A stretch of DNA of 64,000 nt, from the NCBI RefSeq assembly GCF_000516985.1, contig NW_006917095.1, positions 1,679,077 to 1,743,076 on the forward strand. The letters run 5' to 3'. Shown piece by piece: positions 10,747-20,636 of this stretch (position 1 is its first letter; each line of letters opens with the position of its first letter). The notes under the pieces were generated by a model. That model was not told where the DNA came from. It made no database searches and saw only the letters and a program-made list of their open reading frames with translations. The position numbers and the translations under genes are program-made. Origin of the DNA: Pestalotiopsis fici W106-1 (lineage: Eukaryota; Ascomycota; Sordariomycetes; Amphisphaeriales; Sporocadaceae).

Positions 10747-12354
10747 ATGAAGTTTTCGCAACCTATTCCCTTGGCTATGGGCTTCCTCCTACAACATGCC
10801 TACGCCGAAAACTTTACTCAACCACTCTTGTGGCAGGACCTTGCCGACATTGATCTAATTCGTGTCAACGACACTTACTACTATTCAGCGTCTACCATGC
10901 ATTTTTCTCCGGGAGCCCCCATCCTCAAGTCCTACGACTTGGTCAACTGGGAGTACTTGTCCCATTCTGTCCCGACATTAGACTTTGGCGTCGCTGCCTT
11001 TAATCTGGACGGTGGCAGCGCGTATAACCAAGGAATCTATGCATCTTCCATCAGGTACCACGAGGCTTCTAGTATCTTTTATTGGATCGGGTGTATTCAA
11101 TACATTGGAAAGACCTACATCTACACCGCCGCTGCCATTGAAGGTCCATGGGAGCAGGCGTCTGTCATCAGCGACCACTGCTTCTACGATGCAGGTCTCT
11201 TAATCGACCAGGACGACATCTTCTACGTTGCCTATAGTCAATGGGTCCCAAATGGTCTAGATGCCCAAATCAAGGTTGCGCAGCTGACAAGTGACCTGCA
11301 AGTACAACAATCTCAGGTCGTCTTTAACACCACCGAAGAGATTGGCTACATTGAGGGTGCTCGATTCTACAAAATCGATGATACCTACTATATTTGGCTG
11401 ACGAACCCTGGCGTGGGAAGAGGTCAGATCGTCATCAAATCTACAAATGGGCCCTTTGGAAATTATAGTGACTGGCACCGCGTGACTGCCAACAGCGGGA
11501 CTCCTGTCCCAGGCGCCGGGAGCCCGTTCCAAGGGGCCCTGATCGATACGCCACAGGGTGACTGGTGGTACATGGCCTTCGTTGACCGGTGGCCGGGCGG
11601 CCGTTTCCCCGTCTTGGCTCCCATCACCTGGGACGACGACGGCTGGCCAAATGTAGTCTTTACCGAGGAGAATACCTGGGGCTCCACCTATCCTTATCCT
11701 CTCCCTCATCAGGATCTGGGAACTGTCGTCAAGACCGATCTCTTCAGTGGTGACACCCTAGGCCCTCAATACGAATGGAACCATGATCCCGACACTACCA
11801 AATGGGCGGTCGGGGATGGACTCACCCTTGCAACTGCAACGGTCACTGATGACTTCTTTATGGCTCGAAATACGCTTACCCACCGAATTCTCGGGCCCGC
11901 CTCTGCTACCACGATAGAGCTCGATATCTCCAGAATGGCTGATGGTGATCATGCTGGCCTCGTGGTCTTTAGATATAACGCTGGCTCGATAAGCATACTC
12001 AAAAGCCAGGATACAACGCAAGTTCAAATGATTGACAATATCATCATGAGTCCAACGGATGGCTGGCATACGACGAGCAAGGGAGACGTGATAGAGAGCG
12101 TCCAGTTGGCCAGCAACAGCAACAACGGCAGCAGCACCGTCTGGTTTCGAGTTTGGTGTGATATCAGTAGTTCGCCGGCCTATTCCAACTTTTCATACAG
12201 CACCGATGGTACCACATTCATCGAAATGGGTCAGACTCATACAACCTTGGATGGCGAGGTTTATTTTGTCGGGTCTCGGTATGGTATCTTCAACTATGCT
12301 ACAGAGGCTCTTGGTGGTTCCGTGACCGTCAAGTCTTTTACTATCAGCACATGA
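10747..12354 (+). CDS. Secreted GH43 beta-xylosidase / alpha-L-arabinofuranosidase
   Basis: 535 aa, intronless. Residues 1-20 form a signal peptide with likely cleavage after HAYA. It should remove xylose or arabinose residues from hemicellulose outside the cell. The five-bladed GH43 domain starts with WQDLADIDLIRVNDTYYYSA, which carries the conserved Asp base at about 34-36. CFYDAGLLIDQDD holds the second Asp and IGYIEGARFYK the catalytic Glu. From about 335 the sequence turns into the beta-sandwich module typical of the xylosidase subfamily, ending in YFVGSRYGIFNYATE. Several N-glycosylation sequons are present. The exact substrate cannot be read from the sequence. Confidence 0.92.
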   Translation: MKFSQPIPLAMGFLLQHAYAENFTQPLLWQDLADIDLIRVNDTYYYSASTMHFSPGAPILKSYDLVNWEYLSHSVPTLDFGVAAFNLDGGSAYNQGIYASSIRYHEASSIFYWIGCIQYIGKTYIYTAAAIEGPWEQASVISDHCFYDAGLLIDQDDIFYVAYSQWVPNGLDAQIKVAQLTSDLQVQQSQVVFNTTEEIGYIEGARFYKIDDTYYIWLTNPGVGRGQIVIKSTNGPFGNYSDWHRVTANSGTPVPGAGSPFQGALIDTPQGDWWYMAFVDRWPGGRFPVLAPITWDDDGWPNVVFTEENTWGSTYPYPLPHQDLGTVVKTDLFSGDTLGPQYEWNHDPDTTKWAVGDGLTLATATVTDDFFMARNTLTHRILGPASATTIELDISRMADGDHAGLVVFRYNAGSISILKSQDTTQVQMIDNIIMSPTDGWHTTSKGDVIESVQLASNSNNGSSTVWFRVWCDISSSPAYSNFSYSTDGTTFIEMGQTHTTLDGEVYFVGSRYGIFNYATEALGGSVTVKSFTIST

Positions 12355-12990
12355 GAGTATAAGTTATGCAAGGCAAGCTGCAGCTTGGTTTCGCGTAATG
12401 ACGAGGAAATCAGAAAATGGAAATATTAAAGGCCAGGGGCCATAATTGAAATAATTTCTCGATCATGTGACGAAGAACAAATACTATTATACAAGTGTCA
12501 TAATTTCAGATGAACATTCACTTTTGTTTTAATCCTCAAAAAAAGGCAGCACCCAAAAATGTAGTATATATACGCAACAAAGTCAGATTGAGGAGTCCAT
12601 ACAGTGTTGGCCGATCCGAATAGCCTTGATCACGAGAAGATTTTAGAAATTGGATAGAAAACAGCAAAGCCGCCACAATCAGTTGAATAATCGCAATCCC
12701 TCCACCAAAATAGCCGCCCCACTATGACCGCACTGCGCACATGTCACTAAGTGCACCGTGCATAAGCTCTGATCAGTAGCTGCAGGGGAGCTCCGAGATC
12801 AGCTCGAGGTGGATTAGGGAAAAAAAGAAAATCTTGTAAGTCGGCTTTGAAAATTTGTCCAGATCGTCAATTTCTCACTCAATTCATCACTAGATTTGTA
12901 TTTGTGACTTGCACTTTCTTCTTGTCTTGCAGCATCTTTTTAATCAAAAGTTATCAATTGCAAAAACACAACCAATCAAAAAAATAAAAA
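12355..12990. other. Intergenic region
   Basis: This is the GH43 3' region and the promoter/5' leader of the NAP-family gene, with an A-rich leader just before the ATG. No gene is recognised. Confidence 0.6.
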
Positions 12991-14072
12991 ATGGCAGCCG
13001 AGGAGAGCAATGTCACCTATGAGCAGCTCGCTGACATTGAGCGCGAATTCGAGGATGTAGAACTCGAGATCAGTACGTACCTCCTGGTCAATGATCACCA
13101 GAAATCGAATACTGACTCTTTTTGCTTTAGCCCGTCAGCAAGCCGTCTTGACCAAGGCTCTGTACGAGAAGAGACAAAAGACCGTGGCCGAGATTGACAA
13201 CTTCTGGCCGCTGGTGTTTGAGCAGGCGCCTCAGGAGGTTGACGCCTACATTCAGCCCTCGGACTCTGCTGTGCTCTCGGCCGCCCTCAAGTCCATTTAC
13301 GTCTCGCGCTTCGAGGTCGAGGACGGCAGCAAGGGCGACCCCCGCAGCCTCTCCATCAAGTTTGAGTTTGACGACAATGAGTACTTTGAGGACAAGGTGC
13401 TCGAGAAGAAGTTCTACCACCGCCAGTCCAAGGACGGCAACTTTGCGGGCCTGGTCAGCGAGCCCGTTGCCATCAAGTGGAAGGCCGGCAAGGATCTGAC
13501 CGACGGCATGCTCGACATGGTCGTCTCCGTGTACGAGCAGGAGAAGAAGAGCGGCCAGACCGGAATCCCCAAGATTAAGAACTTCACCGCAGAGCAAAAG
13601 GCCCTGCAGGAGAAGATCCAGGGAACCGGCATGGGTGCAGTAAGCTTCTTTGCCTTCTTTGGCTACCGAGGCTACCCCGTCACCGAGGAGGAGAACAAGG
13701 AGTCCATTGCCAAGGAGCAAGAACAGCGCCGCCTCCGCGCCGAGGGCAAGAGCACTGGTGACGAGGACGAGGCTCCCGAGCTCGTGGATGCCGACGAAGA
13801 CGACGAGGAGATCCTCGAGATCTTCCCCGATGGCGAGGAGCTCGCTGTTGCCATTGCCGAGGACCTCTGGCCCAGCGCCATCAAATACTTCAGTGAGTTT
13901 ATCAATCACGTGACATTACCCGAGACAAGATGCTAACGATTTTCCACCAGCCAATGCTCAGGAACAAGACGGCCTTAGTGAGATGGACTTTGAGGAGCTT
14001 GATGAGGATGAGCTTGACGAGGAGGAAGAGGAGGATGATGAGCAGCCTCCTGCAAAGAAGGTCAAGGCTTAA
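12991..14072 (+). CDS. SET/NAP-family histone chaperone (Vps75/SET-like)
   Basis: Exons 12991-13072, 13131-13892 and 13951-14072 give 321 aa. Both introns (58 nt each) have CTRAC branch sites and keep frame. The protein should bind H3-H4 or H2A-H2B and assist nucleosome assembly or histone acetylation. Seen: an N-terminal dimerisation helix (TYEQLADIEREFEDVELEI, then RQQAVLTKALYEKR), IDNFWPLVFEQ as in SET, the FEFDDNEYFED earmuff segment, FFAFFGYRG near the end of the fold, and a long acidic tail ending in AKKVKA. The length and the single long helix fit SET/Vps75 better than the larger Nap1. No nuclear export signal was judged. Confidence 0.92.
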
Positions 14073-15900
14073 GCTAAAATGCCTTCTATGATTCAAAAAT
14101 TTCCTTTGTTCAGTCCTGCGGCAGACGACGGGAAAAGATACCCTTCTATATAGACTCGCAAGTATGTGCGGGTTCAAATTATGAACATTTTCTATCACTA
14201 GTGGCTGTGACTCGCGGAATAAAATGTATCTTGCTTTGGGTACCGCTGTATGACTGACGAGTTTGGGAAAGACGAAAACACAACGCTAGTCGCGTTTACT
14301 GTGCGTTCATGATATCAATCAAGCGCTTGCAGCAGAGTCTGAGTACAGACCCCGTGTCCATATATCATCTTTGCTTGTATGGGCCACAAAGTCCCAGTCA
14401 TGGTTTCAATCCTCAAATGGATAAGCTGACCGGAATCCCTAGCAAAACGATCGTCCACGAGGCTCTCTTGTTTGCAATGTTGGGCCACGGAAATCTCTCC
14501 CACGAACTGCTCGACAAAGACCTGTGTTCCTACCCGACTCTCCATGGTAGTGCAACCGCCGATCCAGGTCTCGCGTCTCGAACGACAGAGCGGCGGCGGC
14601 TATTATATGACGCACGAATCCAACCTGCTACTTCTCTTCCTCGCGGCAGTCCGACACACAAGCTTGGGCCCTTGCACCAGTTTCATCCCCCCATAGTCCC
14701 GCCGTGGATCTCTGGGGGGATAAAAATAATCTCAAAAATAAGGTCGCTTTGCGCTAGCCAAGGCGGGTATAGCTCCTAACCGGCGACGTTCTAGCCGGCA
14801 GATGCCAGGGCCTAGCCTAATGGCAGCCCCCACCCATTTTTCGTGCTGCAGACTTCAATTCAAGGGACTCGTCAATTATTCAAGTCCACTTCATAGACCA
14901 AGAATACGACTTTCTATCAGTAGATTTGCTTCTAATGACTTGTCAATAATGACGGAAGGGAATCAGCAAAATGTAGTATTGATTGTCTCCAGACATTCTT
15001 GAATTCGTCGGGCAGCATCCTTTGTCAGAACTGATTCTAGTCCTGTTCCTGCACGAGCAGCAGGGGTCGCTCGCCAGCATTGAGACGAAACGTCGCCAAG
15101 ACCCAAACTCGAAAGGTTTCATACTGTCCCTTCTGATGTCTACACAGCCTCGACCACGACTATGGATGACTGCAGCATCCGAAATGGAGGAGCAGCGCAC
15201 TCTGTAACCGAGTTTGGTCGCTTGGTCGCCCGCCCGCTTGGTACGGCGGCTGTTCAATGGTTCAACGCTGCTGAAGCATCTGGTCTGGCCCCGCAGGCCA
15301 ACCAGTGGACAGCAAGGCAGGTAAGGTAGGAAGGTAATGTTGATGACTCTTGTACACCAGACGAGCTGGATCAGATCTGCATGTGGTTTGCAACACTAGC
15401 TGGGGACGAATCACTGCCACCCCATCTTTCTCTTTTGTTCACGGGTTGTTTCTGAACTCTCTTTATTTCTCTTTTCCGTTCTGACCTTACTCCTCCACCG
15501 AAAATATTTCTTTTCTTTTGGTAGGACAGGCGGCCTATCCCATCGCCATTCTTTGTGTTGTTCCATTCGTACTCCTGGCTGAGTTGCCTTCTTTTCTTTC
15601 ATTCGTCTTACGGTTACGACCTTTTTTCGCGCGTCCCGGTGACTTGGATAATTGTGGCGGCTGTTCGTAGTACTCGAGCTGCCATTTTCTATTCTTACGT
15701 CTGACATTTACGACTTTCGTATCACACATCGGCTTTGTGTTCTCGTGTCAGACCCCGCGGCGGTTTTCGACAATCAATTTCGATGGCGTTGCACTGATTC
15801 TTACATCAAATCATTCTTCCTAATAATCTGCGGCTGGAACCTTGGCTGGGCCTGAGCAACATTCTCTTCTTCAACACAAATTTCTTCTTCTTTTTTCATC
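14073..15900. other. Intergenic region, pyrimidine-rich promoter
   Basis: No convincing gene. From about 15410 to 15900 the plus strand is strongly C/T-rich, as common in strong fungal promoters and 5' leaders, and leads to the GH76 ATG at 15901. Confidence 0.55.
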
Positions 15901-17277
15901 ATGAGGTCCATTCTACGCACGGCAGGCGTCTTTGGCCTGCTGGCAGGTGCCTCTCAAGCCATTGATGTCGACTTGACCGATGACGACTCGATCAAATCGG
16001 CATCGAGCACACTCGCTTTCGGTTTATTAAAATACTATACAGGAAACAACACGGGAGATGTGCCCGGAAATCTGCCAGATCCCTACTTCTGGTGGGAAGC
16101 AGGCGCCATGTTTGGGACCATGGTGGACTACTGGTTTTTCACTGGCGACGATACATACAACGCCATCACATCACAGGCATTACTACACCAAGTCGGAGAC
16201 GACAAAGACTTTATGCCACAAAATCAGACGAGATCAGAAGGAAACGATGATCAAGGCTTCTGGGCCATGGCTGCCATGTCGGCTGCAGAGAACAAGTTTC
16301 CCGACCCGCCGGCAGATCAACCACAATGGTTAGCCTTGGCACAGGCAGTATTCAACGAGTACGTGGATAGGTGGGATCCGGATACGTGCGGAGGAGGGCT
16401 GCGGTGGCAGATTTTCACATTCAACAATGGATTCAACTACAAGAACTCCATTTCCAACGGCTGCTTCTTCAACGTCGCTTCGCGGCTGGCGCGATTCACT
16501 GGAAACCAGACCTATGCCGACTGGGCCGAGAAGGTGTACGACTGGATGACCGATACTGGACTGATCACTGCCGAATTCCAAGTCTTTGACGGTGCGCAGG
16601 TCACCTCAAATTGCTCAGACATCGACAAGGCTCAGTGGACCTACAATGCCGGCATCTTTCTGCATGGCGCAGCCGTCATGTATAACTTTACGGGAGGCGA
16701 CGACAAGTGGAAGCAACGAACGCAGGGACTCTTGGACCAAACGACTGGGTTCCATTTTGACAATGGTATCATGGTTGAGAAGCCGTGCGAGGAGGGTGGT
16801 TTCTGCGATATTGATCAGCAGAGTTTCAAGGCGTACCTCGCGCGCTGGCTGGCGGGTACATCTCAGCTGGCCCCTTTTACCTTTGATACCATCATGCCAC
16901 TGCTGCAGTCCACGGCCACAGCCGCGGCCCAGCAGTGCAACGGCTCGCCGGCGGCGGCGCTGTACAAGGGCCCCGCAGGTACGGCCTGCGGGTTCCAGTG
17001 GACCAAGAGCCCCGAGTTTGACAACATGGTCGGCGTAGGCGAGCAGCAGAGCGCTCTGGCTGCCGTCATGTACAACTTGGTCAAGCGCACGACGCAAGCC
17101 CCCGTCACAGCCGACACGGGCGGCACCAGCAAGGGCGACGTCAATGCCGGCGCCTCCACCGAGGACAAGATGCCCGTTCTCGAACCCATTACGCTCAAGG
17201 AAAAGGTTGCTGCCGGCTTCATCACATCGGCGCTGGCGCTCAGCGTGCTGGGCGGATCTATTTTTGTCATGAAGTAG
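15901..17277 (+). CDS. GPI-anchored GH76 mannan endo-1,6-alpha-mannosidase (DFG5/DCW1 family)
   Basis: 458 aa, intronless. Residues 1-20 form a signal peptide (cut after SQA). The body is a GH76 (alpha/alpha)6 domain: [18 protein letters not shown], and the catalytic Asp pair in [14 protein letters not shown] at 116-117. Family members process the GPI glycan mannose chain and cross-link GPI proteins to the wall glucan, so a role in cell-wall assembly is expected. Six or more N-glycosylation sequons are present. The C-terminus has a Ser/Thr/Gly-rich spacer and a hydrophobic tail ([20 protein letters not shown]), the signature of GPI anchor addition. It is one of several paralogues usual in moulds, so I do not assign DFG5 against DCW1. 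Confidence 0.93.
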   Translation: MRSILRTAGVFGLLAGASQAIDVDLTDDDSIKSASSTLAFGLLKYYTGNNTGDVPGNLPDPYFWWEAGAMFGTMVDYWFFTGDDTYNAITSQALLHQVGDDKDFMPQNQTRSEGNDDQGFWAMAAMSAAENKFPDPPADQPQWLALAQAVFNEYVDRWDPDTCGGGLRWQIFTFNNGFNYKNSISNGCFFNVASRLARFTGNQTYADWAEKVYDWMTDTGLITAEFQVFDGAQVTSNCSDIDKAQWTYNAGIFLHGAAVMYNFTGGDDKWKQRTQGLLDQTTGFHFDNGIMVEKPCEEGGFCDIDQQSFKAYLARWLAGTSQLAPFTFDTIMPLLQSTATAAAQQCNGSPAAALYKGPAGTACGFQWTKSPEFDNMVGVGEQQSALAAVMYNLVKRTTQAPVTADTGGTSKGDVNAGASTEDKMPVLEPITLKEKVAAGFITSALALSVLGGSIFVMK

Positions 17278-18140
17278 TAATATTGAATTCTGAATAGAAG
17301 AGCTATAAAGAGGCATGGCTATGATATAGAAATCAACAATACACGCAGTTTTCAGACAAATAAATGTCTTGTAAGATGTCAATGTCTCGAATATAATAAA
17401 TCAGAATGACTTTGCAATGATATTCTGTTGAGCATCAACAATTAATGTCCAGGAGCTGGAAGAAGTGATGACCATGCCGTTTGCATCTTCCGTTTGCTAT
17501 TGGAGGGGTTCAAGTATCTGAATAAACAGCCAACCATTGTCTCTGGTCCAGCACCCTGGCGACCAGACCTGGACAAATAAACTTGGGGAGACATGCTGGC
17601 TCAATGGTAAGAGCGTAGAGGGCAATGACTACTCTGCCAGTGTGCCGGGCTCGAGTCCTTCTTTGGATTCGCCTGCTTTTCCTTTTTTTTTTTTTTTGCT
17701 GTATTTTCGCTATAGTGTCCTTCTTACAAAATTGAGCTGCCAAATTCAGCATATCTTTTTAAATGGATATTGGATAATGTGTACTTCCGATTTATCAATA
17801 GTGAACCCTAGCCTTGAGCATCTGGGGTCGATATCATGGATACAACTGCACGCAAGCTTTGATCATTGCATAATTTCCCAGGTTTTTGGTCGAGACAATA
17901 TCTGGTTATTTTGAGATAGTTATGTTACATGCCATGGAACTGTCTGAAGAGCAGGCAGATGCATACTTCAAACACAGAAACATGTCGTTCTTTGCCTGCT
18001 ACCTGCGCAGAAGATCAGCCATCATGGCTTCTGTATCAACCTCATACACACTTGCTGACCCACTACAGTCCAAGTACCACACATCCGCAGATATTTTCCC
18101 AACCAAGAGAACATGAACCCCAGGACCTTTGCACGGCTCC
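17278..18140. other. Convergent intergenic region with tRNA-like element
   Basis: Apart from the tRNA-like element described separately, no gene is recognised between the GH76 and IF3 stop codons. Confidence 0.5.
17590..17697 (+). pseudogene. Degenerate tRNA-like Pol III element
   Basis: TGGCTCAATGG at 17597-17607 matches an A box, and GCTC/GAGC can form a D stem. GGCTCGAGTCC at 17648-17658 matches a B box, with A-to-B spacing normal for a tRNA. GTAGAG and CTCTGC can pair as an anticodon-like stem with an 11-nt loop. A run of 15 T (17683-17697) follows, as a Pol III terminator would. The acceptor stem and the T stem do not pair, so it cannot be a working tRNA. It may be a tRNA pseudogene, the head of a SINE-like element, or chance. 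Confidence 0.35.
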
Positions 18141-19007
18141 TCAAGCAGACTTGGGAGCCTTGCCCTCGTAAATCAACCGCACCACAGCGGGAAATTGTCC
18201 GGTAATCTTGACCTGCGTGGCCTTGGTCTCAGCGGCCGCCTCCTTGAGGGCCTCGAGCAGCGCCGCCGCCTCGTCGGCCGTGGCGACGCGGCCCCCGCGC
18301 TTCTTGGCAATCATGATCTCGACGCGCTTGCCCTTTTCCAGGAACGCACGCATCTGCTTGAGGCGGTGCTGCAGGTCGTTGGGGGCAATGGCCCAGTTGA
18401 GCTCAATCTCCTTGCGGTTGAGCTCCTTGCGCCGGGCCTCTTTGGCCTTGTCCTCCTGGTCCCGCACGTGCGCCTGCTTGTCAATAATGCGGCACACGGG
18501 GCTGTCGCGGCGCTCGCGCTCCTCGAGCTCCTGCGGGGTGCGGGGCTGGTCCTCGACGTCTTCCTCGTCCTGGGCTTCCTCGTCGTCTTGTCGTCGCTGC
18601 TTGGACGGCGGCAGGGCCACCATGACCAGCGTGTACTTTGCCCGGTCGAGATTGCGCAAAACGTCCCGCGCGCGCAGGGGTATCGAGAGGTCCGTATTCG
18701 GGTTCATGGGCTTCATGCCGTGCTTCTGGCATTCGGCCACGCGGATCCACGTGTACGGGATGGCATTGTCCGAGGGTAGGTTTGAAGGGAGCTTGCCGCC
18801 TTGTTTCTGACCACCACCACCTCCTCCGCTGCTGGGCGGCTTGGGTCGTGACCGGATAAAGGACCGAGGGCTCGATGTGCTAAAGAGTCGAGGCGCGAGC
18901 AGATAGACTGGCAGGCGGGTTATGTTGGTGGCCATCTCCAGCTGCGCCGGCAGAAACACGGAGCGCAGAGCCCTCGAGGGCGAGAAGAGGCAGTGTGCAG
19001 GACGCAT
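18141..19007 (-). CDS. Mitochondrial translation initiation factor IF-3
   Basis: 288 aa, intronless. The first 50 residues are rich in Arg, Ser and Leu and end near LFSTSSPRSF, a mitochondrial presequence. A Gly stretch follows, then the IF3 N domain (NAIPYTWIRV, NTDLSIPLRARDVLRNLD, YTLVMVALPPS). After an acidic linker with many E and R residues comes the C domain: KEIELNWAIAPNDLQHRLKQ, then FLEKGKRVEIMIAKKRG. Bacterial-type IF3 keeps ribosomal subunits apart and proofreads the initiator tRNA; here it should act on the mitoribosome. A second Met at residue 25 is an alternative start. The upstream region is shared with IMP1, another mitochondrial gene. Confidence 0.9.
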   Translation of the reverse strand: MRPAHCLFSPSRALRSVFLPAQLEMATNITRLPVYLLAPRLFSTSSPRSFIRSRPKPPSSGGGGGGQKQGGKLPSNLPSDNAIPYTWIRVAECQKHGMKPMNPNTDLSIPLRARDVLRNLDRAKYTLVMVALPPSKQRRQDDEEAQDEEDVEDQPRTPQELEERERRDSPVCRIIDKQAHVRDQEDKAKEARRKELNRKEIELNWAIAPNDLQHRLKQMRAFLEKGKRVEIMIAKKRGGRVATADEAAALLEALKEAAAETKATQVKITGQFPAVVRLIYEGKAPKSA

Positions 19008-19461
19008 TGTATCAACAGAACAGAAGGAATGTAGATCTACAGCGCCACGTCGGATTGAGGTAGCTTGTCCCTAGGCTGCAGAAATCCGCAACGACAAACT
19101 CTGTTTGGGAGAAGGGAGAAAGTAGAAACTCCAATTATTACTGCAGTTTCAATTGGAGAATACCGTGTAAAGGAAGTTGACGTATGTTCTCAGAGCTCTA
19201 GGTGAGCGACCAATCAGATCCAGTCTGGCCTAAGCTCTTCTCTCGGTGAACGAACGGGACTCGGAGCCCCACCCACACCGGCATAGGTCAATGCATATCA
19301 AGCCATCCTTAATGAAGCCTCTTGGTGCTAGATGTATATATGCGCATCCAAACACGAACAACACACCCACTCAAAGGATAAGGGGAAAAGATTCTTTTCT
19401 TCCTGCTTGAACATGACCATCCGGTGAGGCGGTCAATATCAAACACCCCTTTAGAGCAGAA
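19008..19461. other. Divergent promoter between two mitochondrial genes
   Basis: 454 bp lie between the start codons of IF3 (-) and IMP1 (+). Co-regulation is possible but no specific motif is identified. Confidence 0.5.
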
Positions 19462-20042
19462 ATGCCGCTCCTAGGCCACCCATTCCGCGTATTCCTGGCG
19501 ACGGGGCAGACCCTCGCGCTGGCCCACGTGCTCTGGCAGTACGGGTACTCGGTGGCACCCGGTTCGGGTCCCTCGATGCTGCCGACCTTCTTGGTCTGGA
19601 ATGAGTGGTTCGTGGCCGACCGTTCGTACCGCCGGGGCCGTGGCGTGCGCGTCGGCGACTGCGTCACCTACACCATCCCCGTTGAGCCGCACGAGGGCGG
19701 CGTCAAGAGGGTCATTGGCATGCCCGGCGACTATGTCCTGCTCAATAGTCCCGGGTCGAAAAATGACGATATGATGCAGGTCAGTAGTCTTGATTCACCA
19801 TTGCACTAGTCGTGATACACAAAAGCATGCTGACCTAAAGTAATCAGGTACCTCAGGGACATTGTTACATTGTTGGAGATAACCTGCCGTGGTCCAGGGA
19901 CAGTCGGGATTATGGTCCCCTGCCGTTGGCTCTCGTCCACGGAAAGGTCATTGCAAAGATTGAATTCAACGGCTGGAATCCCATGAATTGGTTTACAAAA
20001 GTAAAAGATGGACTTTCGCCAGCCGAATCACCGCACCCATAG
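19462..20042 (+). CDS. IMP1: Mitochondrial inner membrane protease subunit 1
   Basis: Exons 19462-19779 and 19848-20042 give 170 aa; the 68-nt intron is phase 0 with the branch site CTGAC. It is a type I signal peptidase-like (S26) enzyme that trims sorting signals of proteins in the intermembrane space. Seen: SGPSMLPT with nucleophile Ser38, GGVKRVIGMPGD with general base Lys82, then VGDNLPWSRDSRDYGP (the SRDSR box) and PLALVHGKVIAKI. The N-terminal hydrophobic segment (about 10-30) serves as the membrane anchor. The length is as usual for Imp1. Confidence 0.94.
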
Positions 20043-20636
20043 TAGATTTCTATGGTCGGCCACTCAATCATGACGGACCTTCCAAGCATGTACTTGTAGA
20101 AAAATGTACAGCACTCGTGGGCGATTTGGAATTGTGGCCCGCAACGGAGTCTGGAATGAAAAGGATTGCTGCTGAGTGGATATCTCTACAAAAGGGCAAT
20201 CTAATTACAAGACATAAGGTCTTCAACACAAATCAACTCGGTCGTCCCCATTTCGTAGAGAAGCGCAATATCGCCAATGCGAAACGCTAGAGCTTGGAAC
20301 CAGCCTTTCTGGCTAGTTGCTTAATCAATAATTCTTACAAAGGGAACCATGCATTTCTCTTGACGGGCTTGTCCTTAAGCGATGTGATACCGCCAAATCA
20401 ATCAACAATGCGCCAACCCCGGGTGTGCCGACCGGCCGCCGGGGATATGCATAGATCCCTGAAACAAAAGGGAATACCTGAAGGAGACCGCTTTCCATCA
20501 TGTCTTAACAAATGCTCGCCTATATAGATACGCCTAAACTCCAGGCCCACGTCGAATTCATGCCAAAAGATGCGAAATAGAGAATTAGAAGAACCAAGCC
20601 ATGCCTGTAAGTGCGAGTGGGATGTGGTATGTCATC
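20043..20636. other. Convergent intergenic region
   Basis: No gene is recognised between the IMP1 and VAC8 stop codons. Confidence 0.6.

Noticed and set aside
13127..13909. 260-codon minus-strand ORF rich in Leu/Val/Gly
   Set aside because: Mirror of the acidic and Lys-rich NAP coding sequence; the NAP frame is clearly the real one.
18129..18779. 216-codon plus-strand ORF
   Set aside because: Antisense shadow of the mitochondrial IF3 gene.
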